Below the pieces are notes generated by a model. That model was not told where the DNA came from. It made no database searches and saw only the letters and a program-made list of their open reading frames with translations. From JAEHDI01 sp035455185 (GTDB lineage: Bacteria > Acidobacteriota > Terriglobia > Bryobacterales > Bryobacteraceae): DNA of 63,545 nt. The position numbers were made by a program, and so were the translations under genes. Shown piece after piece: positions 45,201-53,369 of this stretch. The stretch lies in assembly GCA_035455185.1 (NCBI GenBank), contig DATIFQ010000546.1, positions 1 to 63,545 of the forward strand, read 5' to 3'. Positions within the stretch are counted from its first letter, which is position 1. Every line of letters starts with the position of its first letter.

Positions 45201-45465
45201 CAAAGCTGCGGTCGGGACTGTCGGCAACTCGGGGCGCGGGATGTTTCGTGGCCCCGGACAGTGGAATCTTGATTTCTCGATGTTCAAGGACATACCTCTT
45301 ACGGAGCGATTCAAGCTGCACTTCCGAAGCGAGTTCTTTAACCTCCTGAACCACGCAAATTTCGGCGATCCAACGACCAACCTCGATTCGAGCAGCTTCG
45401 GCCAGATCAGCAGCACTGCGGTGAATGCGCGGCTGGTCCAGTTTGCCTTACGATTGAATTTCTGA
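42229..45465 (+). CDS. TonB-dependent receptor with N-terminal carboxypeptidase-regulatory-like domain
   Basis: A 1078-residue outer-membrane protein of the acidobacterial SusC-like/oar-like type. Signal peptide 1-25 (ends TLVIGQ). Residues 27-110 are a carboxypeptidase-regulatory-like beta-sandwich (AILGVVRDNTDAVVPAAKVT, GSYQFPLLRAGRYRISVEH). The plug (about 120-245) contains GMRRGSNNLLVDGAQTTNP and SEFKVLTSLYSAEYGRNAGS, followed by the barrel ending in aromatic RLVQFALRLNF. No TonB box is obvious. It probably imports a polymer-derived or other large nutrient. A strong GGAGG precedes the ATG. The stop overlaps the probable start of the CRTAC1 gene. Confidence 0.92.
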   Translation: MYKGIAHVLLGMAIVLSFATLVIGQETTGAILGVVRDNTDAVVPAAKVTAISEDTGAQFATETDATGSYQFPLLRAGRYRISVEHPGFQRMQRDGVIVNTTERVRVDITLKVGVVTETVTVTGEVPLLQSAQVTMGHVVEQRTITSIPLATRNFTQILGTSAGVIGAIYNADQPGTGSDSVSVNGMRRGSNNLLVDGAQTTNPLNMAPDGDGTPSIEFLSEFKVLTSLYSAEYGRNAGSVINVTTRSGTNEFHGSVYEFFRNTKLNARPFFNPTRGQNNQNQFGGHAGGKIIRDRTFFFAGWESSRQVNANSGSATLRTIVPTAAQRAGNFGSKTITDPTTGIPFQNNTIPADRLNPISLKLQEKYIPTPNFSSGATNFFAARGLPTDLNQYTVRIDHRFSEKDTIFGRWFDSRQKDFSPFTWGFPGFGNYANRKKYSLNVSETHLFSPTLIMETRFAYDQTDQYTVPENLDSFDSVGLKPLSVTRTDYGLPQFNINDYQTFGNYQNWSDYIKRFTGSASFTWLRSSHSVKFGYESVNALYNPKNTLDSRGRFFYTGEATGDSYADFLLSITRSKSFGAGAGELKMRDSVSSVYISDEWKVNQDLTLTLGLRHEAHFHPAAYNLGMTNWYPDRYKGVGSLEASGVVQGGVGGIPQSTINGDWNNFMPRVGAAWRLTDSWVIRAGAGLYFDQRSGQIAQQAFSNPPTFKSIAPDCSVAGSGCTLKEPDNFTFLDPQYDPQFIPFPTKVTDSLAWRGIERDTRTDNAWQWNFNIQRQLPKGFLVEGAYVGTKGTHLMARRNVNPLVPAGFDPNNPKTGTLTRRYPGFADILITAQNGDSIYHSAQFTVKRRIATGTMQIAYTIAKTLSNGAEGNRYFTSIYDTPWWDFSRARGPANYDRPQRFTAVFTQDLPKVGQSAVARHVLHNWSFNGFLVVQSGTPLTVTNRDSGRNLGGSAQETARALFSNVAADQPLVNSGSTKDNLKNYINKAAWSKAAVGTVGNSGRGMFRGPGQWNLDFSMFKDIPLTERFKLHFRSEFFNLLNHANFGDPTTNLDSSSFGQISSTAVNARLVQFALRLNF

Positions 45466-47216
45466 AGCTTCTTCTTCTGTTTCTCGCGGGCGCGCTGCTT
45501 GGCGGCGCGCCCATCTTCGCCCAAGGGATGGGGAGCGGTGTGAAGTCGCAGGCCCGCCCCTCTCCCAAGGCCAACGTCAACGTTCCCACGCCGCGCCTCG
45601 AATTCCGCGACATTACCTCCTCAACTGGGATCACCGCGTTAAACGTCTATGGAGGCGACAAAACCAAACGTTACATCCTCGAGATGAACGGCAATGGCGC
45701 CGCGATCTTTGATTACGACAACGATGGCTGGAGGGACGTGTTTCTTCCGAGCGGCACGCGGCTCGATCCGATCGAAGGCGCGGAGAAGCCCACGAACCGG
45801 CTCTACCGTAACAAGGGCGGCGGCGCGTTTGAAGACGTGACCGAAGCCGCCGGGCTCATCCGAACCGGATGGGGGCAGGGCGCCTGCGCCGGCGACTTCG
45901 ATAATGACGGTCACACCGACCTGCACGTCACCTACTACGGCCAGAACCTGCTCTACCGGAACCGCGGGGACGGCCGGTTCGACGACGTGACGGAGAAGGC
46001 CGGCCTCGCCGCCAAATGGGCACGGTGGTCTACAAACTGCTCGTTCTTTGACTACGACCGGGACGGACTGCTAGACCTGTTTGTTACTTCGTACCTGGCG
46101 GTCGATCTGAAAGAGATCCAGCCGCCCGGAAGCACGCCCTATTGCGCGTGGCGCGGGCTCGCCGTATTCTGCGGCCCGCGCGGGTTCCCCACCGGCGAGA
46201 ACCTGCTCTTCCATAACGAGGGTGGCGGCCGCTTCCGCGACGTCACGCGGCGCGCCGGAATCGCTTTGCCGGATCTGCACTACAACCTCGGGGCCGTAAC
46301 TGCCGACTTCAATAACGACGGCTGGCCCGACATTCACGTCGCGAGCGACTCAAGCCCCGGCATACTCTACCGTAACAACAAAGACGGCACGTTTACCGAC
46401 GTCGCCGTGCTCGCCGGCGTCGCTTATGGCGACGCCGGACAGGAGATGGGCAGCATGGGTACCTCCGCGGGCGATTACGACAACGACGGTTTGATCGATA
46501 TCGTAAAGACGAACTTCATGGACGAGACGCCCACTCTTTACCGCAACCGCGGCAACCTGTTTTTCGATGACGCGACGTACATGGCCGGTCTCGGCGTTAA
46601 TACGAAGTTCGTCGGCTGGGGCGTCGACTTCCTCGACGTGGACCAGGATGGTTGGAAGGACATCTTCATGTCCCACGGCCATATCTACCCAGAGTTGCTC
46701 GCCTCCGATGTGAGCGAGCCGTACCGGCAGCGGAAGGCGCTCTTCTGGAACGTCCGCAACGGAGCATTCCGCGACGCCACGGAGAAGGCGGGCGACGCAC
46801 TCACCACGCCGAACGTCTCGCGCGGATTCGCCGCCGGGGACCTCGACGGCGACGGAACGCCGGAGATCGTCGTCGTCAACATGAACGAGCGCCCGGCTGT
46901 GCTGAAGAACACCGGAGAGCGCGGGAACGCCATCCTCGTCGAGTTGATCGGAACGAAGTCGAACCGCAGCGCCATCGGCGCCCGCATCAAGGTAACAGCC
47001 GGCGGACTCCAGCAGATTGACGAGGTCCGCAGTGGCGGCGCCTACGCCTCGCAGAGGGACTTCCGGCTGCACTTCGGTCTCGCCGCTGCCGACAAAGCGG
47101 ATGTACGGGTTCAGTGGCCGAGCGGCGCTGTGGAAGAGATCAAGGGCGCCACGGCGAACCAATGGATCACGATCCGTGAGGGCGAGGGAGTCATCAAGCG
47201 GACGCCGTTTCGCTGA
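45462..47216 (+). CDS. Secreted CRTAC1-type (FG-GAP/VCBS plus ASPIC-UnbV) protein, probable CTG start
   Basis: A 584-residue exported beta-propeller. Repeats of the calcium-binding type are visible: FDYDNDGWRDVFLPSG, DFDNDGHTDLHVTYYG, FDYDRDGLLDLFVTSY, DFNNDGWPDIHVASDS, DYDNDGLIDIVKTNF, and DVDQDGWKDIFMSHG. The C-terminal ASPIC/UnbV module (NAILVELIGTKSNRSAIGARI, AYASQRDFRLHFGL) is complete. The first ATG is 45528, which leaves no signal peptide; 22 codons earlier, CTG 45462 overlaps the receptor stop as CTGA and begins KLLLLFLAGALLGGAPIFAQ, an ideal signal peptide. I therefore place the start there. No Shine-Dalgarno is visible, so initiation would be coupled. Confidence 0.85.
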   Translation: MKLLLLFLAGALLGGAPIFAQGMGSGVKSQARPSPKANVNVPTPRLEFRDITSSTGITALNVYGGDKTKRYILEMNGNGAAIFDYDNDGWRDVFLPSGTRLDPIEGAEKPTNRLYRNKGGGAFEDVTEAAGLIRTGWGQGACAGDFDNDGHTDLHVTYYGQNLLYRNRGDGRFDDVTEKAGLAAKWARWSTNCSFFDYDRDGLLDLFVTSYLAVDLKEIQPPGSTPYCAWRGLAVFCGPRGFPTGENLLFHNEGGGRFRDVTRRAGIALPDLHYNLGAVTADFNNDGWPDIHVASDSSPGILYRNNKDGTFTDVAVLAGVAYGDAGQEMGSMGTSAGDYDNDGLIDIVKTNFMDETPTLYRNRGNLFFDDATYMAGLGVNTKFVGWGVDFLDVDQDGWKDIFMSHGHIYPELLASDVSEPYRQRKALFWNVRNGAFRDATEKAGDALTTPNVSRGFAAGDLDGDGTPEIVVVNMNERPAVLKNTGERGNAILVELIGTKSNRSAIGARIKVTAGGLQQIDEVRSGGAYASQRDFRLHFGLAAADKADVRVQWPSGAVEEIKGATANQWITIREGEGVIKRTPFR

Positions 47217-47228
47217 GGCCGGGGAGGA

Positions 47229-48584
47229 TCAGCCTTTCCGCACTTCGTAAGCGAGCCGCGGCATTTCCCGCCGCTTCCGGTCGGTCTCCTCGCGGTCCCG
47301 CAGAACAAGCTGGTGGTGTTTCTGGCGGTGTTCCGCGGCGCGGGCTGTGTCCTCCAACCTAGAGTAAATCTGCGCGAGGCTGTAATGCGCCGCGGCGTGA
47401 TCGGGGTTAAGCTTCAGCGTCTGCTCGAGCGCCTTCGCCGCTTCGTCGAACCGGTCCTGTGCCTTGAGGACAGTGTGCAACTCGAACCATGCCGGCCAGA
47501 AGCCGGAGTCGGTTGCGATGGCCCTCCTCAAAAGCGCTTCGGTTTCCGCGGTGGCGCCGTCCCGGGTGGCGACGCCCATCGCCAGCAGATAGTGAGCCAC
47601 CGGGTTTTTCGGATGGCGCTCTGCGAATGTGCGAAACTTGCCGACCACAAGGTCCAGGCGGTTGCCCGCGTCTGGCAACAGAGATTCGAGCGCGGCGTAA
47701 CTGAGCGCCGAGTCGGGCTCCATCTCGGTGACGCGTAGAAACTCGTCCAGGGCGCGTTCGGTGTTGCCGATGGCGTAGCACGCCAGACCGAGCATGCGCC
47801 GCAGTTCGACGTCTCCCGGAAAACGGGTCATGGCCTGATCGAGGAGCATGCGTGCGGGCTCTGGGGTGTTGTGATCGAGGAAAAGCTGCGCCAGGTCGGC
47901 GACATAGGCCGGCTGGGCGGGTTCCAGGCGAATGGCCTCCTGAAGCGCCGCGACGGCTTTCGGCGGATCGCGCTTCAGCCGGTAGGCCTTGCCGAGTATG
48001 CTCTGCGCGGGCGCCGACGGCCCGGCCGCTGCGACCTCCCCTGCAAGCTGAATCGCCGCCTCGGCCTCATTCGCGCGCAGGTGATATTCGGCCGTGCGGA
48101 GAAGGGCGAGCCGGTCTGTCGGATTGGCGCGCGCCCAGCGGGTTTCCTGTTCGGCGGCTTTGGAAAACTCCCCGGCCTGGCTGTAGAACATCGCCAGCGC
48201 GTGGGCGACCACCGGTTCGCTCGGAGCCAGCCGGAGCGCCTCGGCGGCAGCGCGCATCGCCTCCGCTTTTGAGCCGGTTTCGAGCCTCGCTTGCGCCAGC
48301 GCGAGCCGGATCAGCGGCGACTTGGCATCGAGAGTCGCCGCGGCCTCGAGTTCACGCCGCGCCGCTACGTGTTTCTTCGCGCGGAGAAGAACCAGCCCGA
48401 GCGTGTGACGGATCTCGGCGTTCCGCGGATACGAGCGCGACAGTGTTGTAAGGATCTCCTCGGCCTTCGGCGATTGTCCCCCGGCTGCGAGGTTGGCAGC
48501 CTCGGCGAGCCTGGCGCGGGCGGCGTCCGGAAGTTGCGCACAAAGCGGCAGTGCAAGCAGAAACAGCGCGCTCCGGACGTTCAC
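47229..48584 (-). CDS. Exported tetratricopeptide-repeat protein
   Basis: A 451-residue TPR protein with a short signal peptide (VNVRSALFLLALPLCAQ). About eleven TPR-like repeats follow (for example AEIRHTLGLVLLRAKKHVAA, SAPAQSILGKAYRLKRDPP, FWPAWFELHTVLKAQDRFDE, HAAAHYSLAQIYSRLEDTAR), ending in a basic RKHHQ/RKRREM tail. It is convergent with the CRTAC1 gene (12-nt gap). TPR and CRTAC1 proteins often co-occur in this lineage. GTG 48584 was chosen for the signal peptide; the frame is open for 28 codons upstream. A scaffold role in the periplasm is inferred. Confidence 0.82.
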   Translation of the reverse strand: MNVRSALFLLALPLCAQLPDAARARLAEAANLAAGGQSPKAEEILTTLSRSYPRNAEIRHTLGLVLLRAKKHVAARRELEAAATLDAKSPLIRLALAQARLETGSKAEAMRAAAEALRLAPSEPVVAHALAMFYSQAGEFSKAAEQETRWARANPTDRLALLRTAEYHLRANEAEAAIQLAGEVAAAGPSAPAQSILGKAYRLKRDPPKAVAALQEAIRLEPAQPAYVADLAQLFLDHNTPEPARMLLDQAMTRFPGDVELRRMLGLACYAIGNTERALDEFLRVTEMEPDSALSYAALESLLPDAGNRLDLVVGKFRTFAERHPKNPVAHYLLAMGVATRDGATAETEALLRRAIATDSGFWPAWFELHTVLKAQDRFDEAAKALEQTLKLNPDHAAAHYSLAQIYSRLEDTARAAEHRQKHHQLVLRDREETDRKRREMPRLAYEVRKG

Positions 48585-48774
48585 ACGATCTATTTTGCCA
48601 GCAATTCGCGGCCGGGTCGAAAACGCCACTCCCGAAGCGAAGACGAACTGGCCGGTGATCCTGACCACTTACAATATCTTCGGCCGCAACCTTCCGGCGG
48701 GAGCGCTCAACCCGGACGGACACCACGTCCACGACGAAAACAACCTTGCTCCCGGACGGCGGGCAGTTTCGAGT

Positions 48775-49980
48775 CTATTCGCCGGTTTTTGGGCCAAGCA
48801 CAAAAGCATCCGCGACGACGGCCAGAAAATCGGCCCAGTCAATGCCACGGTTGCTGTCTCCCATACGGACGAGGATGAGTTGATTGCGCGGCGAGACGTA
48901 AAGCCGCTGGCCGAAGTGACCGTTGGCATAGAAGTCGGACGGCGCCGGCGCCGGGACCTTGCGGCCCCACCATTGATGTTTAAAAAAACCGCTGCTCCAG
49001 ACATTCGGCCCGGGCGGATCCGAGTTCACGGACGTTGATTCGGAGACCCACGCCGCCGGAATCACCTGTCGTGAGTTCCAGCGCCCTTGCTGGAGGTAGA
49101 GTGCGGCAAACTTGGCGAGGTCGATCGCTCGCGCCGTAAGACCGCTTTCCCCTTTCTCCAAGCCGCCGTGCTCGCGATCCACGATCCACATGGCGTCGTA
49201 CTCGGCGCCTATCGGCTGCCAGATGCGTTCCGCCAGGTAGCCGGATAATGTGGGGGCGGCAGGGTGCCGGCGGAGCGCGCGCTCCAGCGCCCAGCCCAGG
49301 ATGATGGGACTCATATCCTCCGTGCTGAAGCGAACGCCGGGCTCAACATCGATTCCGACCCCTCGGACATAACCCCGAACATCCGTGGTGTAGTACATCC
49401 GGGGCTGACTCGTCCAGGGCATGTTTCCGCGCTCGTAATTGATTCCGGCCGTGTTGTCGAGCAAGTGCCGGAGCGTAACTCGCGTGAAGCGAGGATCCTG
49501 CATCTCCGGAATGTACTTGGTGACGGGATCGTCGATGCCGCCGATCCACCCGTCCGCAATCGCCGCGCCGATAAGAGCCGAGACGACGGACTTGGTCACA
49601 GAGAAAGACTTGAACAGCGAGTCGCGGCGAAACCCGTTGAAGTAACGCTCGTCCAGAAGGCATCCGTCTTTGACCGCGATGAATGCGGTGGTCCCGTGCT
49701 CCGCGAGGAAGCGGCCCAGAGCAGCTTCATCGGCGATCGATTGGTGCGAATACGCAAGCTTCAACGGCGAGATCCAGTCTCCAGCCGTACAATCAGGGAA
49801 GCGGAATGGTTGCACGCTTCGGGGTACCGTCCGGGACGGCAGCTTGCTGTAATCGTAAACATCCGGCAAGTTCAACAGGGCCCAGCGGCGGAAATAGGGG
49901 CTGACCGCCAATGAGGCGATGAATATTACGACCAATCCGGCCAGAACACCGCCGGCGACTCGAACCGCGCTCCGAATCAT
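48775..49980 (-). CDS. Membrane-anchored serine hydrolase, beta-lactamase/DD-peptidase fold
   Basis: A 401-residue enzyme of the class C beta-lactamase-like family (often annotated as serine hydrolase). An N-terminal transmembrane helix (about 8-28) anchors it. The nucleophile motif is SFSVTKSVVSALIGAAI (Ser-x-x-Lys), followed by DDPVTKYIPEM and VTLRHLLDNTAGINYERG, where Tyr of the second motif is plausible but the usual Y-x-N is not clear; the late HFGQRLYVSP resembles the HTG-type third motif. ATG 49980 has GAGGT upstream. It is divergent from a tetR gene and shares its operators, so it is probably the regulated target. Confidence 0.87.
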   Translation of the reverse strand: MIRSAVRVAGGVLAGLVVIFIASLAVSPYFRRWALLNLPDVYDYSKLPSRTVPRSVQPFRFPDCTAGDWISPLKLAYSHQSIADEAALGRFLAEHGTTAFIAVKDGCLLDERYFNGFRRDSLFKSFSVTKSVVSALIGAAIADGWIGGIDDPVTKYIPEMQDPRFTRVTLRHLLDNTAGINYERGNMPWTSQPRMYYTTDVRGYVRGVGIDVEPGVRFSTEDMSPIILGWALERALRRHPAAPTLSGYLAERIWQPIGAEYDAMWIVDREHGGLEKGESGLTARAIDLAKFAALYLQQGRWNSRQVIPAAWVSESTSVNSDPPGPNVWSSGFFKHQWWGRKVPAPAPSDFYANGHFGQRLYVSPRNQLILVRMGDSNRGIDWADFLAVVADAFVLGPKTGE

Positions 49981-49996
49981 CGGATACCTCGCTGAT

Positions 49997-50044
49997 CTTG
50001 ACACTGTCAAATCAAGTGTAGTAGTATAACTTGACGATGTCAAG
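49997..50044. promoter_or_regulatory. Twin palindromic operators of the divergent TetR/hydrolase pair
   Basis: Two copies of TTGAC-N3-GTCAA occupy the intergenic region: TTGACACTGTCAA at 49998-50010 and CTTGACGATGTCAAG at 50030-50044, the second spanning the tetR start codon. A related pair TCAAGT/ACTTGA lies between them. The centre-to-centre distance is 33 bases, about three helical turns. This is the expected arrangement for autorepression and control of the divergent gene. Confidence 0.7.
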
Positions 50045-50723
50045 ATCAAAACGCAGCGAAGGGAGCCGATCCGCGGCCGAGGCGCAGATTCCCTATCACA
50101 AGGGCAACCTGCGGCACAAACTCCTCCGCGAGGCCGCCCGGATGATCGCGAAGAGCGGCGTGGAGGCCGTGTCGATGCGCAAGCTGAGCGACCGGCTCGG
50201 GATCTCCCGCACGGCCGCGTATCACTATTTCGACAACAAGGGCGAACTGTTGGCCGCCGTAGGGCAGCATGGGTTTACCCGGCTGGCGGATCGGGTTCAG
50301 GCGGCGGGCAAGCCGGAGCTCCCGCCGCTCGACAACCTGCGGCAGGCGCTCCTGGCCTACGTACGCTTCGCCACGGAGGAGACGGAGTTCTTCAGGCTCA
50401 TGTTCGCCAACGTTTTGCAGCGCCCAGTGCAGATCGGCGCTACCGCAGAGCTAAGCGCGTTCCGTTTCTCCAGTCCCGAGGCATTTGCCGTCTTTGACGC
50501 ACTTTTGTCAGCCGTCAAGCGTTGTCAGGCCGACAGGTGCATTCGGGGTGGAGACCCTCTGGTGGTGGCGAATACGCTGCATGCGTTCATCCACGGCGTC
50601 GCCCGCCTCGCGATCGACGACCACCTGAAGATTCAGTGCTCCATGGAGGAGTTCTTGGATCAGGGCCTGGACGCGCTCTTCTCCGGCTTGGGGGGACCTG
50701 CGCAGGCACGGTTGCCACAGTGA
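50037..50723 (+). CDS. TetR-family transcriptional regulator
   Basis: A 228-residue repressor. The HTH (about 28-66) reads AARMIAKSGVEAVSMRKL then LGISRTAAYHYFDNKGELL. The C-terminal part with FFRLMFANVLQR and HAFIHGVARLAID fits the WHG/TetR_C_33-like ligand domain. ATG 50037 was chosen; TTG two codons earlier is in the operator arm. The start codon is inside operator two, so translation is likely from a very short leader. It is divergent from a serine hydrolase gene; the ligand is unknown. Confidence 0.9.
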   Translation: MSRSKRSEGSRSAAEAQIPYHKGNLRHKLLREAARMIAKSGVEAVSMRKLSDRLGISRTAAYHYFDNKGELLAAVGQHGFTRLADRVQAAGKPELPPLDNLRQALLAYVRFATEETEFFRLMFANVLQRPVQIGATAELSAFRFSSPEAFAVFDALLSAVKRCQADRCIRGGDPLVVANTLHAFIHGVARLAIDDHLKIQCSMEEFLDQGLDALFSGLGGPAQARLPQ

Positions 50724-50768
50724 GGGCCAGCCGGGCATGGACGGACCGGTCGTGCTCCGGCCATAGAG

Positions 50769-51581
50769 TTAGGGCGCCTCGGGCACGATGGGATGAGTTG
50801 CCCCTCGCGCCAGCAGCGCCACGCCGAGCGCACCAAGCGGTATGCTGAACCACAGGATGCGTGTGTAGGCCAAGACATCCGGTTCAACCATAGCGACCGT
50901 GAGGCTCTGCACCCCTACAACCGCACTGACCACGAAGTGAAGCATCACCGCTGGCCAGATGCTCCGGTCCAACAGCACCAACGCTCCCCACCAAATCGAG
51001 ATAATCCATGTTTCCAAGGTCAGGAGCAACGCCGAAGGAAGGGAGACCCCGTGGGTGAAAACCTGCGTGATGTGCAAGACAGCGAAGAGCACGGACGCAA
51101 GAACAACACTGAGGATCATCCCCTGTTTGGTGTTTCCCCAAACGCGTACCAGACTATAGAGGACAAACCCTCGGAATAAGATTTCTTCGCTCAGTCCGAC
51201 CGTGAACTGGACCACGACTGTGGTACGGGCAGCGGGCAATCGTACGAAATTTGAAATGTCGACGGCGACCTTGCCATAGAAGGAGTAGAGACTCGCACAG
51301 GCAAAGTAGATCAAGCCCGCCAAGGCAATCAGCCAAACCTGGCGACTCCCCGGTCGGCCGACACCCGATGCCTTCAGCCAACCCAGACGCCAAACTAGCA
51401 GAAGGACGCATACAGTTACGGCCAGGCGACCAACCGTGGCGGTCGCAGCGCCACCATAAGGCTCGGCAAGCGCGCTCGTAGCAATGCCTGTAAAGACCAA
51501 CACCAACACAAACCAGGCAATTGTTGCACTGACAACAAATCCGATGGGGTGGTTCTCTGCAAAGGATCGGACGTTATTCAT
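50769..51581 (-). CDS. CPBP-family intramembrane metalloprotease
   Basis: A 270-residue membrane protein with about eight hydrophobic segments. The glutamate motif GLSEEILFRGFVLY (EExxxR) and the histidine regions LFAVLHITQVF and AVMLHFVVSAVVG are those of CAAX-protease/bacteriocin-processing (CPBP/Abi) enzymes. Substrate unknown. ATG 51581 was chosen; an in-frame GTG at 51608 would add nine residues and neither has a strong ribosome site. It is convergent with tetR, separated by 45 nt. Confidence 0.88.
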   Translation of the reverse strand: MNNVRSFAENHPIGFVVSATIAWFVLVLVFTGIATSALAEPYGGAATATVGRLAVTVCVLLLVWRLGWLKASGVGRPGSRQVWLIALAGLIYFACASLYSFYGKVAVDISNFVRLPAARTTVVVQFTVGLSEEILFRGFVLYSLVRVWGNTKQGMILSVVLASVLFAVLHITQVFTHGVSLPSALLLTLETWIISIWWGALVLLDRSIWPAVMLHFVVSAVVGVQSLTVAMVEPDVLAYTRILWFSIPLGALGVALLARGATHPIVPEAP

Positions 51582-51803
51582 CAGAAGAACTCGGACCCGG
51601 CAAAGCACTCTTGATGACTTACTGGTTTCTATTGGATGGCCTTGAACCAGACAAACTACCGGCGAGAATTCTAACGCCGCCGTCCGTAAGAGTCAAGGAA
51701 ATTCAGCTCCGAAATGAACGAGCTCGTGGCACCGTGGCCTGCTATGCTCAATTAGGGCTGGCCGGCCGCTCCGGTCGGCGAACCTCGAGCTGGAGAGCAA
51801 GAG

Positions 51804-52808
51804 ATGTCGGCCGCTTGCAGATCAAGCTGGCGAAACTGCGCCGTGGAAGCCGATTCGGAGATCCTGGAAATTGATCGGCTGGAAGATGAAATCGCTCCCG
51901 TTACGTCGGACGTATCGAGGGTTCGAGATCTCATCTCTGGTCTCGAGTTGTGTCACCACAAGGCTGAGCGATGGGTCCACAACATCATTGAGGCGATTAG
52001 CCTGGGAGAGACAGGAAAGGGTCTGGGCACGCGCCCGGCAGTCCAGCTTCACCCTGCGGAACAAGTTTGGCAAAGCGCTTGTGACAGTCTCTCGGGTTGG
52101 TGCGGGGGATATCCGGCCGCGTCTAACGATCTGTGTGTCGGCGCCGTTCCCGCTATTCGACTGCTTGCGGGCCTTGGGGACCGCTCCGCGTTGAAGGAGT
52201 GGCAGGTCCAAAGGGTGATCGAGAAAGTCCGAAGTCTGATCCATTGGCCGCTGTCGTCGGATGACCCGGCAGCACGATATGTGTACATCCTCCTAGGCGG
52301 CGGCGAGTACGAGGCCCTCTATCGAACCCAATGCCCCGAACATTACAGGAAGCACGAGGATTTCTGGCTTGCTACCGTTCGGACGATGATTCACGACACT
52401 GAAAATGGGCGTGCGGCGGCACTGTCGTTGGGTCTGGCCATCGATATGCTTTGGCCATGCCACTGGAGGTTTGTGGAGAATCTTCAGATTGTTCTGGACG
52501 CCATTGGCGGGCGGCTGAAGCCGGACAAGCCATTCGCCGCGTGCGGCAGGAACATATCGCTGTTACCGAATCGTAACCGGATGTTGACCGTTTCAAGGAG
52601 CCTAAGAGCCTTCTGCGGTCACTCTGAGACAGGCGGAGAAGTGGATCGAGGAATACTGTCCCTGCTTGGACAACGCACAGCGGCAAAGAGCTGGCTGGCC
52701 GCCTCCCTGGACAAAACAATCCGCCTCCAGTTGGACCCGCCAGCCGGCGTGCGGGCGATCTCTGCTTTGACCGGACCTGATTGGATCACACGGAGCGTCG
52801 GAGCTTAA
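51804..52808 (+). CDS. Hypothetical protein
   Basis: A 334-residue open frame with no family that I recognise. It has nine cysteines, no signal peptide or membrane segment, and is predicted largely helical (for example SALKEWQVQRVIEKVRSLIHW). GGAG lies 7 nt upstream of the ATG. Competing frames on both strands are shorter (140 residues or fewer). Its codon use is less GC-biased at third positions than the neighbours, which could mean recent transfer. It stands alone between a CPBP protease and a DinB-like gene. A false positive cannot be excluded. Confidence 0.5.
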   Translation: MSAACRSSWRNCAVEADSEILEIDRLEDEIAPVTSDVSRVRDLISGLELCHHKAERWVHNIIEAISLGETGKGLGTRPAVQLHPAEQVWQSACDSLSGWCGGYPAASNDLCVGAVPAIRLLAGLGDRSALKEWQVQRVIEKVRSLIHWPLSSDDPAARYVYILLGGGEYEALYRTQCPEHYRKHEDFWLATVRTMIHDTENGRAAALSLGLAIDMLWPCHWRFVENLQIVLDAIGGRLKPDKPFAACGRNISLLPNRNRMLTVSRSLRAFCGHSETGGEVDRGILSLLGQRTAAKSWLAASLDKTIRLQLDPPAGVRAISALTGPDWITRSVGA

Positions 52809-52848
52809 GTGTCCCGCGAGTAACACCGCAGTGAAAGTTTCGCGAGAG

Positions 52849-53337
52849 CTACCAGGTGATTCCCCCTGAGGGAGGTGGCCAGGCTCCCAGTATCTGCCTC
52901 AGCACGACGATCTGCCCAGCGTGGTAGCTGTTGTGTGACGCGATTGCCTGAAGCATTCCCAGTCGGCTATGCTTCCCCCGCGTGGTCAGGAGATCAGCCT
53001 CGCGGGACTGGCGGTCCAACTTGGCCAGTGCGTTCCGAAAGCCTCGGACGGCCCGCTGCCATTCCGCCGCGTTTGCCGGGCCCACGCTGCCGGGCCAGCC
53101 GCCCGGCGCATGCTTGGGAACCGGAGGGTTCCCTCCGTCAAGCCACTTGGCAACCCACTCCTGCCAGTAGCTCATGTGGTTTAGCAGTTGAAAGACCGAG
53201 TGTGGGACACCCTCGGGCCGGGCGCCGGCAGCTTTCCAACCCAGTCCTGCGCAAAGGGTCTTGGTTGCCACATGGGAGCCCTTTCCCGACAAGGCATTGC
53301 CGATTGTCTTCTCGAGCATATTGCGGCGAATGGCCAT
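52849..53337 (-). CDS. DinB-like four-helix-bundle protein
   Basis: A 162-residue protein of the DinB/YfiT-like metalloenzyme superfamily. The conserved histidines are in LLNHMSYWQEW and ASHNSYHAGQIVVLRQILG; the latter is the C-terminal signature. Members of the superfamily include thiol-dependent transferases, but most are uncharacterised. ATG 53337 follows GGAGGGA. An in-frame GTG/ATG six codons upstream was rejected because the Shine-Dalgarno lies over it. It lies beside the decayed kinase gene. Confidence 0.85.
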   Translation of the reverse strand: MAIRRNMLEKTIGNALSGKGSHVATKTLCAGLGWKAAGARPEGVPHSVFQLLNHMSYWQEWVAKWLDGGNPPVPKHAPGGWPGSVGPANAAEWQRAVRGFRNALAKLDRQSREADLLTTRGKHSRLGMLQAIASHNSYHAGQIVVLRQILGAWPPPSGGITW

Positions 53338-53369
53338 GAATCCCTCCTCTCGCAAGAGCAGGTCTCACG

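Noticed and set aside
48585..48774. Plus-strand frame reading NWPVILTTYNIFGRNL and similar between the TPR and serine hydrolase genes
   Set aside because: It looked like a fragment of a real protein, but it runs antisense into both neighbours and I could not place it in any family.
51611..51874. An 87-codon frame upstream of the hypothetical gene at 51804
   Set aside because: Its start is a TTG without a ribosome site, and it overlaps the longer open frame; composition gives no support.
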